Of a DNA stretch of 64,000 nt, positions 59,289 to 64,000 are shown piece after piece. The position numbers were made by a program, and so were the translations under genes. A model generated the notes under the pieces. It saw nothing but the letters and a program-made list of their open reading frames with translations, had not been told where the DNA came from and searched no databases. Every line of letters starts with the position of its first letter. Positions within the stretch are counted from its first letter, which is position 1. Origin of the DNA: Prostheceraeus crozeri (lineage: Eukaryota > Platyhelminthes > Polycladida > Euryleptidae); the NCBI GenBank assembly GCA_907163375.1, contig CAJQUW010007497.1:238501-302500 (forward strand), read 5' to 3'.

Positions 59289-62200
59289 TTGCTGATTCCG
59301 GAACTCCTCAGAAAGCTTCGCATCGCATCGCGTCCTGACCTACTGAATTCGTTCCAGGACTACCGTTCGCACCGTTCCAGCAATATGACCGTCAAACTTC
59401 CTACGGGACTACTCGGGTCGGTTACTCGTGCCGGAAACCCAATACTCAAGCTGCTCGAGGACGAGGACAATTTCGACGAAGTAAGCTACCTCTATAAGTT
59501 GTATTTAAGGAGGGTCGATAAGTTTAGTGAGGCATGTAACCAAGAGAGGGCCAGGAGCGATATATCTAGCAATGACAAAGACGAAATAAATAACTATTTC
59601 GAAAGCAAGATGAAGTTTATATCAGAAACTAAATCGAAAATCGAAAATTGGCTAAATACTAAGTCAGAACGACTACTCGATGATGACCGCAATTCAATAA
59701 TTTCAAATGCGACATCTTATGGTTCCGTGCATAGCGACGACTCACATACCTCTAAAGACAAGTCAAATTATAAAATGGACTTACAGTTACTCGAATTGGA
59801 AGAGGAATCTATCAGATTACGTCAATTGCAGATCGATATAGAAAAAAGAAAACGAAATCTACTTAGCATAGAAAATGAACCTGATTCTGTTCTTGATACG
59901 GCGAAACAAGTAGATAAAAAACCAATTGTTCAATGCGACAGTTTACCTGAGCATAAAAGTAAGCCAAGTCTAGAGGAAATCCTGTATCAACAAAACGAAA
60001 TATCTCAAAAAATGATACGAAATCAAGAAACGGCTTCATTGCCTAACCGCGAGCCCGACAGCTTTGACGGCAGAGACCTAACGAAATTCTTGCCATTTAA
60101 GCAGAGCTTCAAACGATTAATAGAGTCTCGAGTCGATAACTACGAAGATAGGCTTTACTACCTAAATCAGTATACGAGTGGTAAACCGAATGACTTAGTT
60201 CGAAGTTGTTTGTATATGGAACCCAAAACGGGTTATGAAACCGCTATGAGACAATTGACTGAGAAATACGGCAATGAATTTGTCATTTCACAATCATATT
60301 TACAAAAGATTGAATTCTGGCCAACAATCAAGAAAGAAGATGTTATATGTCTCGAGGATTTTTCGATTTTCTTGACTGGTTGCCTTAACTATATGCAAGA
60401 TACAAGTGGTTTGAATCAACTAAACTCACCTAAGGAAATACAGTCTATCGTATTGAAACTACCGTATTCACTTAGGGAAAGATGGAGATCCTACGTCGAT
60501 TCAATAATGTCTAGACCAACTGGCAAGGTGAATTTCGATGACCTTGTCAACTTTGTTAACAGCCAGGCACGAATAATGAACCGACCAGTCTTCGGAGATA
60601 TAAACGACAATAAGACTCAAAGGTCAACATATCGTACCACAACTAGCAAGCCTACAGCCACAAAGGCTTTGATTACTAATACTAAACGTGAAAAGTCAAT
60701 CGAATCATTGCCTAAAGAATCGACTACTGCTGGTCCTACTAGTTGCTTATTCTGTAATTCGAAAGAACATAAATTGTCGAAATGTGACAATTTCAAAGAA
60801 AAGGATAATAAAGAAAAGGTCGATTTCCTCAAACAACAATCGTGCTGCTTTGCATGCTTGGGAAAATGGCACCAGTCAAAAAATTGTAACAATCGTCATC
60901 ACTGCAGTATCTGTGGTAAGCGACATCCAACAGTCCTCCACTTCGATAAAAATGACAGTAGGCCTATCAAAGAAAATAGTGTAGCCTTAAACACCTCGAT
61001 TGCGTGCTGTGACACAGGGGTTGGAAACAGGAAGATTGCACTAGCCACTATCCCTGTCAAAATTCGCGTTCCTGGAAGTACAGTATGTACGATTACAAAC
61101 GCCGTATTGGATAACTGTAGCTCTGACTGTTTCATTTCGGAAAGAGTGGTCGAAAACCTGAATGTTAACGGTCACAAGAAAACTATTCAGCTTACAACGA
61201 TGTATCAGGAGTCAGTCCCAATGGATACGACAGTTATCAATAACCTTGAAATTTTGGATCTCGACGAGAATGAGGTTATCAAGATTCCAGTCACATACAC
61301 GAAATCTCGATTACCCTTCAATGAAGATGACATCATAAAACCGATTGATCTTGATTCCTCACATCTGAACGACATACCTCTTCGATTTATAGATTCTGAA
61401 GTTGGATTACTGATTGGAATGAATATTTCCGAAGCTTTGAAACCATTGGAAGTTCGCGAAATGGAGCACGAAGGCTTATTCGCATGTAGATACAAACTCG
61501 GATGGACTGTAAATGGACCTCTTAGCACAAATAGGAAGTCGAGTATTGTCGTTAACCGTACTACAGTTTCTGACATCGAGAGTAAGCTTGAAAACATGTA
61601 TAACAAAGAATTTGCCGATCTAAAGGACGTTAGTCATGGTCTTTCCGTTGAGGACAAGAGATGGACAGACATCGTGCAAGGGAGTATCAAGGTTCTTGAA
61701 GACTCGCACTTCGAAATTGAACTACCATTACGTAACCGCGATCAGAATTTCCCTAACAATCGTCGACAGGCCGAAGCTAGTCTACAGCACTTACGCAATG
61801 TCTTTCAACGACGTCACGAATACGCAAAGGATTATATGAATTTTGTGACGGAGATGGAAAATAATGAATACATCGAGAAGATATCTGAAGAAGATTGTCG
61901 ACGAGACGACGACACAACATGGTATCTCACTCATCATGGAGTATACCACAAACAGAAAAAGAAAATACGAGTCGTATTCGACTGCTCTCGTAAATATCAA
62001 GGTACATCGCTCAACAATCGTCTTCTTCAAGGACCGGACCTTGCAAACAATTTACTTGGAGTTCTACTTCGCTTTCGGAAGTATCGGATTGGTATGACTG
62101 CAGACATAGAAAAGATGTTCTATCAAGTAAAGGTACCCCAGCATCAGAGGAATCTACTTCGTTTCTTGTGGTTTGAGAATGGAGACATAAAGTCGGATCC

Positions 62201-62615
62201 GCAAGAATATAGGCTCAAGGTACATGTATTTGGTGCAGTTTCGTCTCCAAGTATTGCTAACTTTGCACTTCGACAAGCGAATAAGACGTCCTCTCCTGAA
62301 ATCGCTGACATGATCAACGAATCTTTCTATGTCGACGATCTATTAGTCTCGGTGAAATCCGAGCAAGAAGCAGCAAGTTTAGCAAGGGATATTCGGAAAT
62401 CTTGTCTGTCAAGAGGATTCAACCTTTCACAATTCGTCAGCAATTCTCGCAAAGTATTGAACGAACTGCCAAGAGAAATCGTGTCGAAGCACTACGAGGA
62501 CATCGACCTAGATTCTGAAGACCTACCGCCTGATCGAGCGCTTGGTGTACGATGGATCGTCCGAAACAGATCAGCTAGGATTTCAGATATCAACTCAAAG
62601 GAAGTCGGTAACTAG
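59289..62615 (+). CDS. BEL/Pao gag-protease-reverse transcriptase polyprotein (part)
   Basis: 1108 codons. Gag begins with MTVKLPTGLLGSVTRAGNPI (ATG 59385) and a coiled-coil stretch (LQLLELEEESIRLRQLQIDI). The DUF1759-type core carries LPNREPDSFDGRDLTKFLPF and a later EFWPTIK. Cys/His knuckles follow (SCLFCNSKEHKLSKC; CCFACLGKWHQSKNC; HHCSICGKRHPTVLH). The aspartic protease region has VLDNCSSDCFISERVV and GLLIGMNI. The reverse transcriptase has IRVVFDCSRKYQG, GMTADIEKMFYQVKVP (Asp), and ESFYVDDLLVSVKSEQEA (catalytic pair). It copies the element's RNA into DNA inside a particle. A broken fossil copy overall. Confidence 0.93.
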   Translation: MLIPELLRKLRIASRPDLLNSFQDYRSHRSSNMTVKLPTGLLGSVTRAGNPILKLLEDEDNFDEVSYLYKLYLRRVDKFSEACNQERARSDISSNDKDEINNYFESKMKFISETKSKIENWLNTKSERLLDDDRNSIISNATSYGSVHSDDSHTSKDKSNYKMDLQLLELEEESIRLRQLQIDIEKRKRNLLSIENEPDSVLDTAKQVDKKPIVQCDSLPEHKSKPSLEEILYQQNEISQKMIRNQETASLPNREPDSFDGRDLTKFLPFKQSFKRLIESRVDNYEDRLYYLNQYTSGKPNDLVRSCLYMEPKTGYETAMRQLTEKYGNEFVISQSYLQKIEFWPTIKKEDVICLEDFSIFLTGCLNYMQDTSGLNQLNSPKEIQSIVLKLPYSLRERWRSYVDSIMSRPTGKVNFDDLVNFVNSQARIMNRPVFGDINDNKTQRSTYRTTTSKPTATKALITNTKREKSIESLPKESTTAGPTSCLFCNSKEHKLSKCDNFKEKDNKEKVDFLKQQSCCFACLGKWHQSKNCNNRHHCSICGKRHPTVLHFDKNDSRPIKENSVALNTSIACCDTGVGNRKIALATIPVKIRVPGSTVCTITNAVLDNCSSDCFISERVVENLNVNGHKKTIQLTTMYQESVPMDTTVINNLEILDLDENEVIKIPVTYTKSRLPFNEDDIIKPIDLDSSHLNDIPLRFIDSEVGLLIGMNISEALKPLEVREMEHEGLFACRYKLGWTVNGPLSTNRKSSIVVNRTTVSDIESKLENMYNKEFADLKDVSHGLSVEDKRWTDIVQGSIKVLEDSHFEIELPLRNRDQNFPNNRRQAEASLQHLRNVFQRRHEYAKDYMNFVTEMENNEYIEKISEEDCRRDDDTTWYLTHHGVYHKQKKKIRVVFDCSRKYQGTSLNNRLLQGPDLANNLLGVLLRFRKYRIGMTADIEKMFYQVKVPQHQRNLLRFLWFENGDIKSDPQEYRLKVHVFGAVSSPSIANFALRQANKTSSPEIADMINESFYVDDLLVSVKSEQEAASLARDIRKSCLSRGFNLSQFVSNSRKVLNELPREIVSKHYEDIDLDSEDLPPDRALGVRWIVRNRSARISDINSKEVGN

Positions 62616-64000
62616 AAGAGGTATTCTATCAACCGTGCATTCAGTTTATGATCCATTTGGCCTGGTCAGTCCTGTCTTGCTGCCTGTCAAGCACATACTG
62701 AGGGAGCTCTGCAGACTGAGATACGATTGGGACGACGGAATACCTGATGATATGCAAATTGTCTGGGACCGATGGCTTACTGAGCTACAAGAATTATCCG
62801 ACTTTACCGTAGCACGCTGTTTTCATCCTCTTGCATACAATGTTGAAACCCTATGCTGTGAGTTACACATCTTTGGAGACGGAAGCGAAATCGGATACGG
62901 AGCTGTCGCTTACCTGCGATTCCCGGGCAATGATGGACAAAATCATGTAACCTTCGCCTTCGCCAAATCTAGACTGACCCCAATGAAGAAGGTAACGATC
63001 CCAAGAATCGAGCTGGCAGGAAGTCATTTGTCCGTACAGATAAGAAATATGCTCAAACGAGAATTGAATGACTACATAACCAAGGAATACTTCTGGACAG
63101 ACAGCATCACAGTGTTGAAATTCATTCGTAATGAAAAGACCCGGTTTCAGAGATTCGTTGCTAATCGAGTTTCGTATATAAGAGAACACTCCCAGCCCCA
63201 ACAATGGTTCTATGTTGCCTCCGAAAATAATCCGGCTGATGTTACTAGTCGAGGAACGCGGGCTATCGAATTGATGAACTCGAAACTGTGGAAATCAGGT
63301 CCCAAATTTCTCCAGCTACATGAAAGTAACTGGCCAAAACAACCATCTATAGATTCAAATGTAGATAATGATACTGAACAAGAAGAAATCAAATCGAAAA
63401 TCTTCACAACAGATATATCTACTATGTCTACTTCTTGTCTACATAAACCACATCCCATAGACGTCATGATTGATTCTACCTCTCGATGGACGGATATTGT
63501 CACAAGAATTGCATGGATCATTAGAGTGAAGCATAGACTTATGAACAAAGAAAACGATACAGATACGGCTAAGCTAGGCCTACTTCGCACTGACCGTGAG
63601 GAAGCTGAAGTTTGCATAATCAAACATATTCAAGCTACTTGTTTCACAAATGAAATTCTCAAGCTAAAGAAAAATGATCTTATTTGCAAAAGCAGTGTAA
63701 TTCGAAAGTTAAGCCCATTCCTTGACAGTAATGGTATTCTCCGAGTTGGTGGAAGACTACAAAGATCAAATACGACACTTGCAATAAAGCATCCAATTAT
63801 CTTACCAAAGAATCACAAGCTAACTGAATCGATAATATATCATTATCATTCTTCAGTTGGACACCTTGGGCAAGCATCAACATTGGGAAGAATAAGAGAA
63901 AAATTTTGGCCTGTAAACGGAACGACTTCAGTACGAAAAATAACGAATCGTTGTGTAATTTGTAGAAAAATTCAAGGGAAAGTATCACAACAAAAGATGT
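62616..64000 (+). pseudogene. BEL/Pao connection, RNase H and integrase N-terminal region (part)
   Basis: Sequence continuing to the window end encodes YDPFGLVSPVLLPVKHILRE, the Pao-type region, LHIFGDGSEIGYGAVAYLRF (RNase H start), PRIELAGS, EYFWTDSITVLKFI, NPADVTSRG, then the integrase zinc-binding region with HPIILPKNHKLTESIIYHYH and a CVIC pair. These are standard BEL/Pao landmarks. It runs off the window. Confidence 0.85.

Larger units (their letters stand above)
59289..64000 (+). mobile_element. BEL/Pao LTR retroelement, cut by window end
   Basis: Gag, protease, reverse transcriptase, RNase H and the start of integrase follow in BEL/Pao order on the + strand. The element continues beyond 64000, so the 3' LTR and end of integrase are not seen. 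At least one break is visible; otherwise the reading is long and open, suggesting modest age. It lies in the sense orientation relative to DHX37. Confidence 0.93.

Noticed and set aside
1-64000. tRNA, rRNA or riboswitch genes
   Set aside because: No cloverleaf with A and B boxes and no rRNA-like segment was recognised by eye; a covariance search was not possible.

Overview
This is animal nuclear DNA, most likely from a marine invertebrate; nothing in the window fixes the phylum. Split coding exons with GT/AG borders, Penelope-like elements with a hammerhead ribozyme, CR1/L2-like LINEs, hAT and Tc1 transposons, a BEL/Pao retroelement and a full-length Polinton support this. The only host gene I can build is on the + strand: four coding exons (5448-5684, 12966-13060, 21348-21640, 50978-51236) whose phases fit and whose product matches the N-terminal half of DHX37, a DEAH-box RNA helicase of ribosome biogenesis, up to the Walker A motif. 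Its first exon and all exons after 51236 were not found. Nearly everything else is mobile DNA in its introns.

Layout: 71-1173 non-autonomous hAT element; 3262-3840 L2/CR1 3' fragment; 6760-10640 two Penelope families, each with an inverted second copy, and a hammerhead ribozyme at 10112-10168; 10640-11300 LINE fragment; 11268-11645 Gypsy-like gag fossil; 16190-18901 CR1/Jockey-like LINE; 21849-44516 Polinton; 44580-45390 old Penelope fragment; 47032-47773 large palindrome; 48205-50579 hAT transposon; 51427-52109 second non-autonomous hAT; 54956-56357 Tc1 element with an open transposase; 57138-58740 AT-rich module with two unusual genes; about 59000 to the window end, BEL/Pao element.

The Polinton is the centrepiece. 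It is 22.7 kb long with a perfect 6-bp target duplication (aaccag) and long inverted repeats. It carries protein-primed DNA polymerase B, integrase plus chromodomain, packaging ATPase, adenovirus-type protease, a double-jelly-roll-type major capsid protein, a pVI-like basic protein, a DnaQ-like protein and RING-type proteins. It looks nearly whole, with about two breaks. It also carries a + strand gene island (33764-35010) encoding a 181-residue protein with both halves of the TATA-binding protein (TBP) fold, preceded by two related genes resembling the coactivator PC4/SUB1. Its main promoters have clear TATA boxes, and the two inward-facing end promoters are homologous, each leading to an exon whose only codon is ATG. 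I infer that this Polinton carries its own transcription-initiation module. That is the best candidate here for an undescribed system.

A second oddity is the AT-rich module at 57.1-58.7 kb: a GC-rich hairpin, about 34-bp tandem repeats, and two lysine/asparagine-rich genes (one two-helix membrane coiled coil, one soluble coiled coil) whose base composition is unlike the surroundings.
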